Shown here in pieces: positions 42,402-54,550 of a DNA stretch of 64,000 bases. The stretch is from assembly GCA_022478985.1 (NCBI GenBank), contig JAKSZP010007892.1, forward strand, positions 310,001-374,000, in the 5' to 3' direction. The stretch is from Massospora cicadina (lineage: Eukaryota; Entomophthoromycota; Entomophthoromycetes; Entomophthorales; Entomophthoraceae). The position numbers and the translations under genes were made by a program. The stretch's first letter is position 1. Each line of letters opens with the position of its first letter. A model generated the notes under the pieces. That model saw only the letters and a list, made by a program, of their open reading frames with translations, ran no database searches and had not been told where the DNA came from.

Positions 42402-43547
42402 TGTTAAGTTTTCAGCCAATGGTGCAAGCTAAAATGACTTAACAATGAATTTGAGGATAAAAAACTCGCTTTTCAAATAAAACTCCTGCTCATAATTGGG
42501 AAGTAGATTCTCCAATAATCCTCAATAATAGCCAAGTAACTTGGATATACTCACCGTTCTTAATTCTACTGGCACCAACAAATATGAGACCTTCTGTCTT
42601 TGTACAAAATTAGGAAATTATTTTTCTATAATTGGGACTACTTCTCCAGCAGGTAACTATGTACTTCTCTTTGGGAAGTATAAATACACAAAACTATCTA
42701 ATATAGATGTAATGGAAACAGATACAAATATCAGACAGGCGACAGATGGAAACAATAATTAATAAACTAAGCGACAATTGTTATTAATGATCAATATTTA
42801 AATGGTAAATGATGATGTTTTATTAATTGGCCAGGCGCCAGTATTATATACCTCTCGGGCATCTCCTAGCTGAACTCATCTATTAGATGAGTTCATTCAT
42901 ATCATGCAATCCTCTGCTGGTCATGGCAATAATTATGAAAAATCCCCAAGTCAATTTGGCCCATGGATTGACTAAAATAACAATCATTTCAGCCCAATTG
43001 AAGGCAATTTTACTCTCATAATTGGGACAATTTTGGGTTGTGAACTCAACATCAAAATCTTCCCCAATTAGAGCTACATCATAACTCAATATCTAACAAT
43101 AAATGGGGAATAAAACATATATGACCATAAAAGATGACGCACCCCAAACTGGGATGTTGGCAGGCCTCTCAATAGCACTAAGTATGCCCATATTTGGGAC
43201 GTCTATGTTTAAGTGCTTAATTATCAATTTCATTAATCAAACCCAACTTCCACCTTAACGCATTAAGATTAATGCACTAATTTAGGAGGTGCAATTTATT
43301 TAATGCCATGGGACCACCTTGCACCCAAGTGGACCCATAATTGGCCATAATATGAATATCATAGCTATTATTAGCTACAATAATCAGGCATCTCAGATGC
43401 AATCAGAGTGGTTATGAGGTGAATCTAATTTACCAGATTATGCAGATGAATAGGGAAGGATCAAAGGATCCATCAATGGGAGTAATCTACCAGCATTGAC
43501 GGTTTTCTCAAAGGGTTTAATTTAGAGTCAACCATCAAAATATAACA
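42402..43547. mobile_element. S3: solo LTR inside GyC
   Basis: The 1146-bp block starts TGTTAAG and ends TATAACA. The flanks are GTTCC (42397-42401) and GTGCC (43548-43552), a 5-bp TSD with one change. GyC coding rejoins across it: ATFNMLKKLLQQRPTLRH on one side, NPNYSKPFMLFIDASD on the other. No partner LTR or internal region is present. It differs in sequence from S1/S2. Confidence 0.85.
42871..42895. repeat. Perfect hairpin in S3, 11-bp stem
   Basis: TGAACTCATCT-ATT-AGATGAGTTCA, an exact inverted repeat with a 3-base loop, inside the solo LTR S3. Its role is unknown. Confidence 0.8.
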
Positions 43548-43552
43548 GTGCC

Positions 43553-44783
43553 GCAGGGTAGGCCGTTGCTGCAGCAGCTTTTTTAACATGTTAAAAGTGG
43601 CTTGTTGATATACTCTCCAATAAAAAGGAGTGTTTTTTGTTTAAGTCATACAAGGGGTTCACTGAGCTGAGAAAATTTGGGGATGAATTGATGGTATTAC
43701 ACCATCATGCCCAAAAACACCTAAATATTGTGGAGGGTTTTGGAGGCAGGCATCTTAAATATTGCCTCAACCTTATCTTGAAAAGCTGGATCCCATCAGA
43801 TGAGATGGCGTGCCCCAGGAAGTTAAACTTCTTTTGGAAGAAAGTACATTTGGAGGGCTTCAGCTTAATGTTAGAGGCCCGCAACCATTGTAAAACTTTT
43901 TTTTAAATGAGAAAAATGCTCATTAAGGGTTTGGGAAATAACGGTGATATCATCTAGATATAAATGACGCAACTGAGCTTCAGGTCCTGCAAAATGTGGT
44001 CCATGGCTCGCTGGAAAGATGCGGGTGCATTGCACAACCCTTGTGGTAATTGAGTAGGTTGGAAAAGACTCTCACTGCAGATAAGCGCACAACTTTCCTA
44101 GTCTTGCGGAGAGAGGTTTATTTGCCAGTATCCACTAGCCAAGTCCAGAGTGGAAAAGAATTTAAACCAGGAGATTTGGGCCAGAGCGTCATCAATTTGG
44201 GGGATGAAGTAGCTGTCCTTCTTGGTGAGGTTATTCAGCTTATGATAGTCCATAACTAAATTGATGACCACCATTTTTCTTTTTTGAGCAAAAGAGGAGA
44301 TGACCAGGGACTTTGAGAAGGCAATAGTAGCCCAGCGTCCAGTAACTGTTTAAGCTCCGTTCTCATCTGGAGTTCCTTAACTTTTGATTTCCAATAAGGC
44401 TTGGATCAAATAGGCTTGGCATCCCCAACATCAATGGTGTGGCACCAGCCCTTCATATTCCCATAGTCAGTATTAGATTTGGAGAAGATGTTACTAAAGG
44501 ACTCCAGTAAGAAATGAACTTTATTAAGCTCAGCGGTAGTTAGTTCATCAGAGATATGCACGTTGGTAAAATCGCAGATCATTTGGTCAGTGGGTAGTCC
44601 CATATCTAGCATAGACCCAATATAATGGCCTTGGTGGATGTCATCAATGGGAAGTAACAGGGCTTTTCCAATCTCCTGATGCTTCTTTACAACCATGTCC
44701 TTGTTGGTGAGATTCCCCAGAAGAAGATTGATAGGTCGCTGGTAGGCAGGGTCTAAGATACCTGGCAACACACAAGGTTCCAA
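43553..44783 (-). pseudogene. GyC reverse transcriptase
   Basis: The upstream frame 44783-44406 ends WCHTIDVGDAKPI, the pre-RT block. After a stop come SKPYWKSKVKELQMRTE and LLLPSQSPWSSPLLLKK, then a degraded VDYR block. HLYLDDITVISQTLNEHFSH (about 43967-43908) keeps the catalytic YLDD. KLKPSKCTFFQKKFNFLGHA follows. The many frame changes rule out a product, but the active site is intact, unlike GyA, GyB and GyD. Confidence 0.87.
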
Positions 44784-44954
44784 AGGGCTTATTCCATCAA
44801 TGCTTGTTAAGTGCAGAAGGCAGTTGCGGGGGATTTGTATAGTAATTTGTGGTGTCTATCACCTTTGTTCACCCGCTTTGACAATTACCTCTTCTGATGC
44901 ATAAAATGGTATACCCTCTAAACCATCCACAGAGTCAATCAGTTTTTTTGTGTT

Positions 44955-45368
44955 TCATCCTGATGTGTTATAAATAAGGGTGAGGGAGGAAGAAGAGTAC
45001 TCCACTACGCATGTATATTCCTTCTTATTAGGCTCATCATTTGTAAAGACTAGGGGAACCTTGTAATTTAAAAAGGAGAGAAATCCTTGTTTCATATTAA
45101 TGATTCCCTCATACTCAATAATGAATTGAGTACCAAGGAGCAGATCATAGGCATTGTTTTCCAAAGCCACCGCAGGCGCAGCAAGTAAGAGCTTCCCAAT
45201 CCTTATGGGTAGAGAAGAGTAGGCTCCAATAGCTCGAGTTTTGTTAGGCCTGGCAGTTCCATACTCTTGAGAATAGTCCAGATCAGGTGCTAACTTAATT
45301 TTCTTAATGAGCTTAGAAGATACCACATTCACTGGAGCACCCATATCAAGGACGGCTAGAATGCGCAC
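44955..45368 (-). pseudogene. GyC aspartic protease
   Basis: The 137-codon open frame on the - strand starts RILAVLDMGAPVNVVSSKL. The D-M-G in it stands where retroelement proteases have the catalytic D-T/S-G. It continues through GAYSSLPIRIGKLLLAAPAV and NAYDLLLGTQFIIEY (the ILG-type second motif). It cleaves Gag-Pol in active elements. The threonine-to-methionine change next to the catalytic D probably inactivates it. Confidence 0.8.
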
Positions 45369-46206
45369 TTTATTGATAACAACCTCTACCTTGGTTATGG
45401 TAGGACCAAAAGTAGGGGGAAGGCAAGGACCTCATTAAAACGGAGTGTGGAAGAAAGGCGTTTACCCATCTCAGGGTCATTGTCTTTTATATATTGGAGG
45501 TTATGCACCTTCTGGGTGGATTGTATCACTGTCCCAGTAAGCTAGTCTGCATCACTAGCGGTATCAATCACCTCTTAAAATCTCAACAACTGTTGAAGGT
45601 AGGTTCGTCTTGGTATGATGCCAACATCAATTCTTTATGGCCTCAACCTATCCGAAACTTGCACTTCCATTGGTGCACTCAAAACATAATAGCCAGCATC
45701 TTCATTACCCCCTCAGACTCATCATCAGAGGGATTGTCAATGCACCTCAACGAGTTACTAAGTGGGGGAATAGAAAGTGGCTCAATTTCCTCACAGGGGA
45801 GGGCTTTATCACTTTCATCTACCCTTTTGACTTTTGATGGGAGCATCGTGGCTGTACCAACTTTTGGGGAAGATAGTGGAAGTGTAATGGCTTTAACAGT
45901 TGCCTTAGGAGGGATCAGCTTGGACTTCCCCATCTCAGAGGTTTGGGCTAGAAGCATCCTGAGTTGAGGCTGAGGGGGATCTAGGCAGCGGCTTAGGAGA
46001 GTGTGATGCGTTATTCATAATAGGAGACCACTCGGCAAGAGAGGGACCAGGCAAAGAGATAATTGCCTTCTAAGGCTGAGCTTTTGAACATAAAGCTGAG
46101 GGAAAGCGCTGCCCTTTAACTGCCAATAATCGCTGGCTATCCTCATATGGTGGAGGAGTATTAGGTCGTTGCAGCTCTTCAGCAGCTAGGTTCCATTGGG
46201 ATACAG

Positions 46207-46626
46207 TCATAGAAAAGGCTGAAAAGGTCGAAGTTTCTTCCCACTTTGGCACGTCTTGAAAAAGTTCAGGCTCATAGAAGTCACTACTGCTAGAAGTGCC
46301 TCTTTGATATCCCTTACAGTTTGGAAGGTATTCTTGACTGCAGAGATATGCATTTCTAAAGAGGGGTAAGATGCCAAGCTAGCCATGATAGCTGCAATGG
46401 CATCATCTAGAGGATGCAGTTTAGCCAACAACAAAGGTTGAGCTTTGCTATAGAAACACTCAACAAATGAGAGGATCGATTCACCCTCTTTCAGGCTAAG
46501 GCACATGAAGGCCTTCTTTTGCCATTGTAAGCTTTGCTTTGAACCAAACTCATCCATCAGCGCATGTTTGACCTCCGCCCAGGTAGTAAGTGTGGCCATT
46601 TGAGAAACCATGATCTCTTGAGCCAT
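46207..46626 (-). pseudogene. GyC gag (retrotransposon capsid domain)
   Basis: The open frame on the - strand shows TWAEVKHALMDEFGSKQSLQ, then LSLKEGESILSFVECFYSKA and DIKEALLAVV, the typical order of a retrotransposon gag domain. The same domain occurs decayed on the + strand at 60060-60430. Upstream sequence to the PBS (46630-46890) has further short pieces. No zinc knuckle was found. Confidence 0.78.
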
Positions 46627-46889
46627 CTAATTTAAACAGGGAAGGATATACCTAGTTTTTGGTGGTCAGTCACTCCTTCCATCACAGATTCATGAACATA
46701 AAGGAAGGAGGCAATACTGGCCTCACCAGGAATGAACTTGTCTCGGAAAGGAGGTTTACATATAATAGGGCTTTGGGAAGAGTGCTGCTCAAGCCTTTTG
46801 AGGCGAGACAAAGCACTAAATAGTTGGTTTTCTAATGCAGCTATACTGGGTTCTGGATTTGTAGCAATTTTGGTGGTATACAGGTGCCC

Positions 46890-46905
46890 CCTTTAGTGAG
46901 CACCA
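46890..46905 (-). other. GyC tRNA primer-binding site
   Basis: On the - strand TGGTGCTCACTAAAGG follows the 5' LTR end after two bases (AG). It differs by one base from the GyA site. Confidence 0.78.
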
Positions 46906-46907
46906 CT

Positions 46908-47669
46908 TGTTGCATTTTGGGTTTTTTGATGCTTGCTAAATGTTTAACTCCCCAAAATCCAACAATGGGGGAATTGATACCACAAAAATAATAAACTTTT
47001 TTTAAACTTATAAACCTAATAAAATAAGGGTTTTAGAGGTTTATTGGCGCCTCGTGGAGTTAAAAGAGTGCAATCCCTCTTGATATTTGATCAATAAGTA
47101 TTTATACTATGTTGAGTGTCAGGGGGAATTTAAGGATAGTTTTGGAATAGTTTCATGTCTTCCAAATTAGGTAATATGGGTCTCAATCCTATCAGATCGT
47201 GGGGAAAGTGAGTTAATATTGGTAAAAAGGATGTTGGAGTTTTGGGGCAGAATATAACCATGTGGCAAGGTTTTGATTTACCACAACCAATCACCATTAG
47301 AGAAATTATTCTCACCTCAGGGGGCCTCCACCATGCTTATGCAAGGGAGTGGCCCCCACGCAGGTTTGTGAAGGACTTGGTGCTGGTTGGGGGAGTACCT
47401 TCCACTGGTTTTCCTGAAGTCCATTGTGCGATTATGAATCTAATCATTTAATTTTTCAGAAAGTGCCCATGTGGGTTTCAAACTGGTGTTACCCCAGTTA
47501 ATGGGGTCCCACCAAGAATCGGCCAGGTCTTTTGGCCAACGTTCTTGACATTATCATTTAAATCAATTTTAAGGGCATTGGAGAATCACAAAGGGCCAAC
47601 ATTTCCCCTTTTTGGCTGAATTTGACCTACCACATTATTTTTTCCAGAAGCAAGGCCAAATGTCCGACA
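46908..47669 (-). repeat. GyC 5' LTR
   Basis: The 762-bp copy aligns with 40008-40773 across its length. Its outer end TCCGACA is followed by the TSD CAGTG. Its inner end abuts the PBS. Confidence 0.93.
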
Positions 47670-47674
47670 CAGTG

Positions 47675-48448
47675 GGGGCCTGCTGCATTGGGGTAAGAGG
47701 TAAGATAAAATATCAAAGTATTGGGCGTGGTAGGATTTGCCAGCCCCAGAGCTCATGCAAATTTGTCTCTTTCTGCTGTTTCCCAATGCAGTATTTGTGT
47801 AAGGACACATTACCTGAACAATCTATTTGCTTAAAATATGGGAGGTTTGTTAATGGTAATTGATGAGACTTATGCCACCATAGAGCATGGATGAAGTTAC
47901 TAGCAATATCAATAGTGCCCTTTGACCATCCCAAACCCATTATTGTACTACATCCCTTAGAAAGTTAATAAAGTTGGTAAATTTTGGTGTGGCACAAACG
48001 CTGTCCATACTTTTAAAAAAGGGTGTTTGAAAGCACATATTTCCTCACAAGCCCTGTTGAACGGCCATTAAGGCTGACTGCACGGTTTGAGATGCTAAAA
48101 AGGAGGCTACTCTCCATACTTGTAGAAGCATACCATCTTATGTCCATCCATACACCTAAGTGGCAAATGGGATGATTAAATGGGGTTGCCTGGAATGGGA
48201 TAATTGACCTTCTGGCTGAAGGGCTTCGATAAGTCCCATTGAGCCACTGAAGATAGTGCTTTCCAAGGAGTATAACCTCAGTCTTATGGCAATTGACTTT
48301 ACATTGCTTACTTGCTCATGTTGCTTACAATATTTTTAAGATAGCGAGCAACTGATGGGTTGGAAACACCCACCAAAAAAATCGTCCTTGAATTATAATA
48401 CTTTGAGAGTGTTCTGACCTGGAGAGGCAATGCCATATAATGGATTTG
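47675..48448 (-). pseudogene. LineB reverse transcriptase, middle part
   Basis: On the - strand, after the GyD junction: LYGIASPGQNTLKVL, a stop, then FKDDFFGG, where the two catalytic aspartates of FADD remain but A is K. Then NCHKTEVILLGKHYLQWLNG, the LINE palm/thumb block, and PICHLGVWMDIRWYAS. It lies between GyD and GyC. The frame shifts repeatedly. Confidence 0.75.
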
Positions 48449-48453
48449 ATTTA

Positions 48454-49044
48454 TGTTATTAAATTGGCGATAGGGTTGATATTTTCCATAAGGGTTGCAC
48501 AGGGTTTAGCCCACTGAATAATGGACGAAAAATATGTAGATCATTGATCCACAGAAAAAAACTTAGTAATCTGTTATAATATGAAGCAATAGCTTTGATT
48601 ACAACACTTTATTTTTTTAATTTAATTAGCAGATTCTGTATGCTTGTAATCCCCGCTTTTCTTACTAAAAACCTCCCCCTTCTAGTCTCCTCATCAAACT
48701 TATATATCTGCAAAATTTGGTCAATTCTGACTCTTTTGCTCAGGCTATTATTTTCAGCTGTATCCTTATTGGTTCATCCTCATAAGTTAGAAGCTCCAGC
48801 AGAGACTAATATTCTTGATTTGCTATCACCTTAATGCAAGGTGATCTATTAAAAATTTGTAATGAGTTGATAATACTTTATCACCTTATATATGTAGACG
48901 GTCTAATAACTATCCTTTCTGGCTCAGTATCACCTTATTTCAAGGCGTTTTGATATTTTTTCATTTTTAAATTGTTATTGATGGATTAGCCAATCCGCCA
49001 CAGCTATATGGGGCTTATTGTACAGTCATATCAGAGTCTCAACA
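48454..49044 (-). repeat. GyD 3' LTR
   Basis: 591 bp, aligned with 54551-55141 (landmarks GGTTGCACAGG, TTGGTTCATCCTCATAA, TATGGGGCTTATTG). On the - strand it is preceded by AAAGGGGGTAA, the polypurine tract. Confidence 0.93.
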
Positions 49045-49204
49045 TTACCCCCTTTACTGGATGATAAGTCTCCTATTGTTTATACGCTTGGAGGAACTTC
49101 ACATGCAAATGGTTAATGATTTAACCGCTCATGGAGTCCTTGATAGTGTATGCGTCAATACCCATTTTCTCAATTTATCTTGAACGGACCAACTCAAATG
49201 TTAG

Positions 49205-50080
49205 TTAACTTATGCTTCCAACCAAACTACGCTGATTATGAAATAGAACTACCTCTCCTTCTTTGAACTGGGCTATCCCAATACACCTTACCTGATTGGT
49301 GGCCTGATTCTCTATCTTTTTGGGCAAGTAGAAAGAGTACGCTTTAGTTTGCAGCTTGATTAAAATGTTCGCCAGTTTAGTCAAGTAATGTTGCAGATCC
49401 AATCCTCCGGTATCTTCTATGCAGACATAGAGCAGTGAAGGAAGAGCTGGGTGCCGTCCATATAGTAACTGGAAGGTACTCTTCCCCATTGCAGAGTGAT
49501 AGCTGAAGTTGTAGGCGAAGACAGCAGTGTAAAGGAGAGAACTCTAATATGAAGGTATATGTTATCAATTTTGGATTATGTTCACTAAGGTCTCATTAAC
49601 TTGCTCAACCATACCATTGGACTTGGGTCATATGGTGTTATCAGACCCTGCGGATGGACATCAGCTCGTTCAGCTTTGGAAGGATGTGAGAAGTAAAGTT
49701 GGTTTCATTATCAGTAAGGATGAACTGAGGGCAGCCATGCCACTGGATTATTCATTCCATTATTTACTTGGCCACTGTGACGCCCCCAAATCCTGTATTA
49801 ACCCATACTTCAACCCACCTGAAAAGTGGTCAATTTCCACCAGAATGTTTTTGGACCAGTTCGCTCCCATCAGCAAGGGCCCAACAACGTCAATGGAACT
49901 GTATTTCAGACAAAATGTGGTTTTACCAACTGATACAAAGTCTTATGGCGGAAATTTTTTTTCACTTGGCACTAGTGGTAGCAGGAATTGTCTCAATCAC
50001 GTCAAAGTGCATGCTCTTCTAAAAATACTGAGGGAACAACAATTTAAGCCTCTTGCACAATCTGCTATGTCCAACTGACT
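49205..50080 (-). pseudogene. GyD integrase
   Basis: The clearest part is the frame 49489-49205, GKSTFQLLYGRHPALPSLLY, the standard block after the integrase core, then FKEGEVVLFHNQRS, the C-terminal strand. Core residues toward 50080 are scattered over frames, and the catalytic D-D-E could not be assembled by eye. Confidence 0.65.
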
Positions 50081-50099
50081 TGTTAACACTCATAATGAT

Positions 50100-50770
50100 A
50101 CTTGGTTACATGGAAGATCTCGGAATGTTCACTCTAGAGTCTTCAATATGCTTATACAACTCACCATTCCGTTGATAGGTAATAGCTTAAATCTCATTTA
50201 ACGCTTTTATAACTTGAGGCGGTTTGTTGTTGTATCTTCCGCTAAGCATTTTATCATACACTACATTGCTCAGATATGATGTGATAGGAATTGTTAGTAA
50301 TCTCGATAAATAATTTGCGTTCTGATTTTTTTTCTCCAGGTCAGTGAAGGATATCAAAGACATAAGCCTGCAGTTTGAGGGCCCATTGGTCTAGACGCCC
50401 TTCAAGCTCCTTGAGATTCAGCAACCAGCGTATTGAAGCATGATTGGTTATGACTTTAAACTTCACTCTATGCAAATACACCCTAAATTGCTTATATGTG
50501 TAGATCACCTTCTAGGCACTCACGCTTTGTCAAAGTATACTTGCATTCATGGCAGTTTAGGCTCCAAGTTTAGTACACAACAGGGTGCTCCTCTTCGTTG
50601 TCATCCTTTTGGGATAGAACTGCCCCAACAGCGGAAAGTGATGCATTCATCTGAATGATAAACTCTTTATTATAATTTAGATAGCATAGCACTGGTGCAC
50701 TGGTTAACGATGTCTAAAGTGTATCAAAGGAGCATTTTCAACGTTCCATCTATTTGAACTTGGCATCATT
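50100..50770 (-). pseudogene. GyD RNase H remnant
   Basis: Placed between RT and integrase. Short pieces on the - strand match the RNase H layout, but no complete acidic triad is visible. The assignment is mainly from position in pol. Confidence 0.4.
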
Positions 50771-50771
50771 T

Positions 50772-51640
50772 TTAGCAACTCAAACAGCGGACCTCCAATA
50801 CAGCTGAAGTTAGTGATGAGGCGCTAGTAGTAACCCACCATCCAAAGAATACCTCCATGTAGCGCTTACTGTTCAGCTTAGTCATTTTTTGGATAGCCTC
50901 CACCTTGTCTGGTTGAGGTTTTAGCCCATTCACATCTACCACAAACCCAATGTACTCCAGTTGATCCTTGAAGAAGTGGTATTTATGGGTCTTAATCTTG
51001 ATGTTGTCCTCATTAAGCTGGCGGAATACCTCCATTAAATGAGTAAAATACTCAGAAAAAGTTTGAAAAAAGACATTTATATTGTCAAGGTACACAATAA
51101 TACATGACAGCTTCAGGTTACCAAGGTAGTGTCCATGGCCTGTTGGAACATACTTGGGCGTTACATAGACCTTGAGGCATACATATCAGTTAGAAAGAGC
51201 CCCTTGGATGTAATTACGGCGCATTTCTCCTGTTCCACTGTAGACATCTCGAATTTTCCAGCAACACAATATCAAATTCATCACTGAAAATTAGCGAGCA
51301 CCTCCCAACCAATCCAAAGCGTTGTCAATCTGTGGCAAGGGATACAAGTCCTTCTTGGTGATAATGTTGAACTTCCAGTAGTCTATTACTTCCCAGTCAG
51401 TACCATTCTTCTTTTTTACAATTAGAACTGGTGAATCCCATTAACTTTTGGACGGTTCTAGCATCACTTGCTCTAGTATCTTCTCAATTTCTTCAATAAC
51501 TACTTCTTCAGCCGCCCTAGATTGGCGGATTGGCTGAGACTTGATAGAGGGAATGATCTCCAGTGTGAATCAATGACACACCCCCAAGTGCACCCAAAAT
51601 CATGGTCATTGAAGCAAAAGTCTCCTTATGTTTTTGTAAT
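50772..51640 (-). pseudogene. GyD reverse transcriptase
   Basis: The frame 51095-50772 on the - strand begins YLDNINVFFQTFSEYFTHLM, with the catalytic YLDD changed to YLDN. It continues KTHKYHFFKDQLEYIGFVV and LKPQPDKVEAIQKM, the block after the active site. Upstream, MPQGLCNAQVC (near 51170) is the fingers/palm block. Earlier blocks are full of stops. Confidence 0.8.
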
Positions 51641-51989
51641 TAAGCTATCACCTAATCCTTCTGTTCTTCCAATAACCCCATTAAATTTTTGTGCGGTACC
51701 ACTGCCATTATTCTAGGCTGCAGTTTGAAAGGTAGACCAATTCATCCAGTGATCCAAACGTGTGAACCTGAAGTACCTCCTCTTCAAGTGTCAAGTGTAA
51801 ATATGCCATTATCTGATGTCATCGGACCTACAAGGGTTCTTTTTGTAAATTTACTTGTGTAAACCTTGATCTCCCCATGTCCTGGTAGTATAATGACTGG
51901 AGCCATATGGACTCAGGCCACGTTTGCTGATAAGTCCAATGATCTCCCCATAGAGCCCAACTGGTACTTCCACCTCTAGCTTAGTGTTT

Positions 51990-52500
51990 ATTACTTGGTG
52001 TCCAGAAGGGTTAGATATGGGTCCAGAAGCTCTGAGCGGCAGCCCTTGATATTCATATGTCTGCTTAGAGAGGGCCCAGGCCTTTTTTTCAGTTGATGGT
52101 AGCGAACCAGAATCTCCTCATCACTATAAGCAAGGTTGATATGTCCCATATGCACCAGATTCTTAGGCACTCTGCTGGAGGTAAGTAAATATGGGATCCT
52201 CTGCCCCAAAATTTTGAAGGTCTCCTCCATCATATCCATGACAGCCCCAGAAGTGTCACATGAAAGAATTACAATTAACAGGTTGTAATTGCTGTTTGGT
52301 ATCGCTATCGCCAGAGCCACAATGACAATTAACCCAGACCGTAAAGGTAGCGCACTGTAATCTCCCTCTGAAACTGTGCTTTCAGCTCCTGTGGTACCAT
52401 ACACCATTCAGTGTTCTGAATCAGATTTCAACATCAACTTCACCACCAACTTAGTAGAAATATGTTGACTGGGGCGCCAGTATCTATTATAGCGCAGACT
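51990..52500 (-). pseudogene. GyD aspartic protease region
   Basis: The DTGAPVN-type motif is read near 52470 on the - strand, as expected for the catalytic loop. The following frame 52407-51991 contains ALPLRSGLIVIVALAIAI and hydrophobic strands. The frame changes between the two, so this is a remnant. Confidence 0.55.
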
Positions 52501-53004
52501 CAGTCTTTTGCTTCAAAAATGGCGCAGTATGTACACTCAGAATAAGATGAATTTTAATTTATTTAATATATGGGAATCTAAAGAAGCTCTCTTTCCAAGG
52601 AAGCTCATAATCCCCTCACTGACTTTAGGGTATTCTTTAACAATAGCGTCCCCTGGAAGGGCTACGTTTACTCCTTTCAGAGAAGTCACATTAGAGGACG
52701 GTTCCATCTTGTCTGTGGATATTTGTTAAAATATTTGACAAGCGTAAGGCTTTGGTTGTTCCTGTTGGCCTTTATCCGCCGAGGCCTTTGCTTGCGCTTG
52801 TGTCAGTATGTGTACCTCTCCAACTGGATGCTGATATAGAAACTCATTATCATACTAATGGACTTTGGCGGAATATTTTGACAGGTTCAGGTGGGGCTTG
52901 TGGGTTTAGGATAGCGGAGGTAGAGGGTCCCATCTCTACTCCGCACCATCTTTTCCCTTGTAGTACTGGTCCTGCTGTACGTAATGGACCTGACAATTGG
53001 GGAA

Positions 53005-54320
53005 ACTCTGTGAAAGGTGCCCAAGACGACTGCAATAAAAACAATTTGCCTCAGTGGGCGGCATCCTTGGTTATTGTAAGATGGCCCATGCCTATAGTTT
53101 GACTGTTGGCAATTGGCATAATCAGGCCCAAGCCATTAGTTTGATTACTGACAGTCAGCATAATTAGGGCCAGGTCAAAAGTTGGGCTGCTGATGATTGT
53201 CATAAGCAGGTCCAGACTGGAACTTAGATGGCTAGGGGTAACTCAGCTGAGGGTGAGGTGCATAGTTGTAATAAGGTCATGTGTTGCTGGGCGGAATAAA
53301 AACAGGGCGGGATGATTCACCCAAATAAAGAAGGTCCAGCAACAGCTGCTGAATTTTATTAATCTGTGTTGGGCGTAGTAAAGGTGGCGGATAGACAGTG
53401 CAAAAATTGAACAATCTTGAGCAGGAGTACATCATCATGAAAAACTGGTACCATGACGTTGTAAGGTTTGCAGAATTCTTCACCACCATGGTCATCACAA
53501 TTCCCACGTCAGCTTTGGATAGAGTGCCTGCCCCAATTAACATGTGGTATTATCATGAATTGTTTGTCAAATGCAGCGAGGGTCTCATTATGATGGAACC
53601 CAATGGTCAAGAACTTGGCCTTCCGCTGCAACATATTTGTGTTATTTTTGAACAATTAAAGCACAGTATCCTTAACTTCTTGGTATGTAATGAAACTGCT
53701 TGGAAGATAACAAGTGACTTGGTCGTCACTTTCAACATCCAAGGCGGATATCAGCAATTTAGCCTTTCACTGATCTGAGGCTCCTTCAGTTGAAAACTCA
53801 AATCATTTAAAGAACCTGTAGATGTTCCCATTGCGTTTAAACAGAAGCAGCTTATCAATACAAACCTCCTCCATCCACTCCAACTGCGAGCCTTCTGAGC
53901 GTACTGAAGAATTTTGTGAGACACATAGGCATACCTCGTTGAGAAGCTGGTTTGGTAGGCCCAGCAGTGCATGGCTTATCTGCTGCTTCAGGGCTAATGT
54001 GGGTCACTTCAGCAGAAAGTAAGGCCATCACCTGGTGGGATCAGTTCACTGAGACATAATCATCTTCTGAGTTGCCATCATGCATTGAGTAGCTTATGCT
54101 TCTTGCATGTTTGGAAAAAACTCCTCAGCTTTTTATCTGGCCCCATATTCACCATAATATGATTCTTTCCAAGCAGCCCCTGGTTGTTCGTCCATTTCCC
54201 AATCAGGGCGCTGGGGGTAAGAGGTGCTGTTAAGCTTCTGCTCTGCGCAATGTAGTCGTTTGGTAGTGTCATCCAAGCTATTAGCAAAGTGCCTGTTTGT
54301 TGTTCAAGGATCCACATTTA
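53005..54320 (-). pseudogene. GyD gag with defective zinc knuckle
   Basis: At 53050-53005 on the - strand the frame reads NCFYCSRLGHLSQSFP: C-x2-C-x4-H-x4-F, a CCHC knuckle whose last C is F. Upstream frames (53543-53277 and 54317-54078) are helical and Gln/Asn-rich but not recognisable as a capsid domain. The order gag-knuckle-protease is normal. Confidence 0.6.
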
Positions 54321-54533
54321 GCTGAATGAGTTGTTGAGCTGATTCATTATGTCATTATGCTCCAGAAGGAGCACATCCTGCTGCTTGAGCACCGCGTCTA
54401 AAGCAAGTTTAATTTCTGCATAATTGACTGGTGTGGTGTGCCATGAGAATTCTCTGTAAATGCAGGCCTGATGTGACAAGACCGGCGCTTGGAGAATTTT
54501 TTATTTAAGTTTTTGTGGTTGTTCAATGAGCCT

Positions 54534-54549
54534 CCTGTAGTGATAACCA
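54534..54549 (-). other. GyD tRNA primer-binding site
   Basis: TGGTTATCACTACAGG on the - strand, one base after the LTR end. It matches the GyA site except GC to TA at positions 5-6. Confidence 0.65.
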
Positions 54550-54550
54550 C

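Larger units (their letters stand above)
40008..47669 (-). mobile_element. GyC: Ty3/gypsy element in LineB
   Basis: The 7662-bp element has LTRs at 40008-40773 (766 bp) and 46908-47669 (762 bp), with outer bases TGTTGGA/TGTTGCA and TCCGACA. The TSD is CAGTG at 40003-40007 and 47670-47674. On the - strand the order is PBS, gag, protease, RT (YLDD intact), RNase H and integrase. Solo LTR S3 interrupts the RT/RNase H boundary. The frames are broken but better kept than in GyA. LineB reads through the junction (CSRPPL then HPNTFQRYY) once GyC and one TSD are removed. Confidence 0.94.

Noticed and set aside
42541..42762. Possible host gene in GyC interior
   Set aside because: It lies wholly inside solo LTR S3. 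The 73-codon frame has no recognisable domain.
45494..45967. 157-codon open frame on the + strand
   Set aside because: It lies opposite the GyC gag-protease linker on the - strand and shows no domain of its own.
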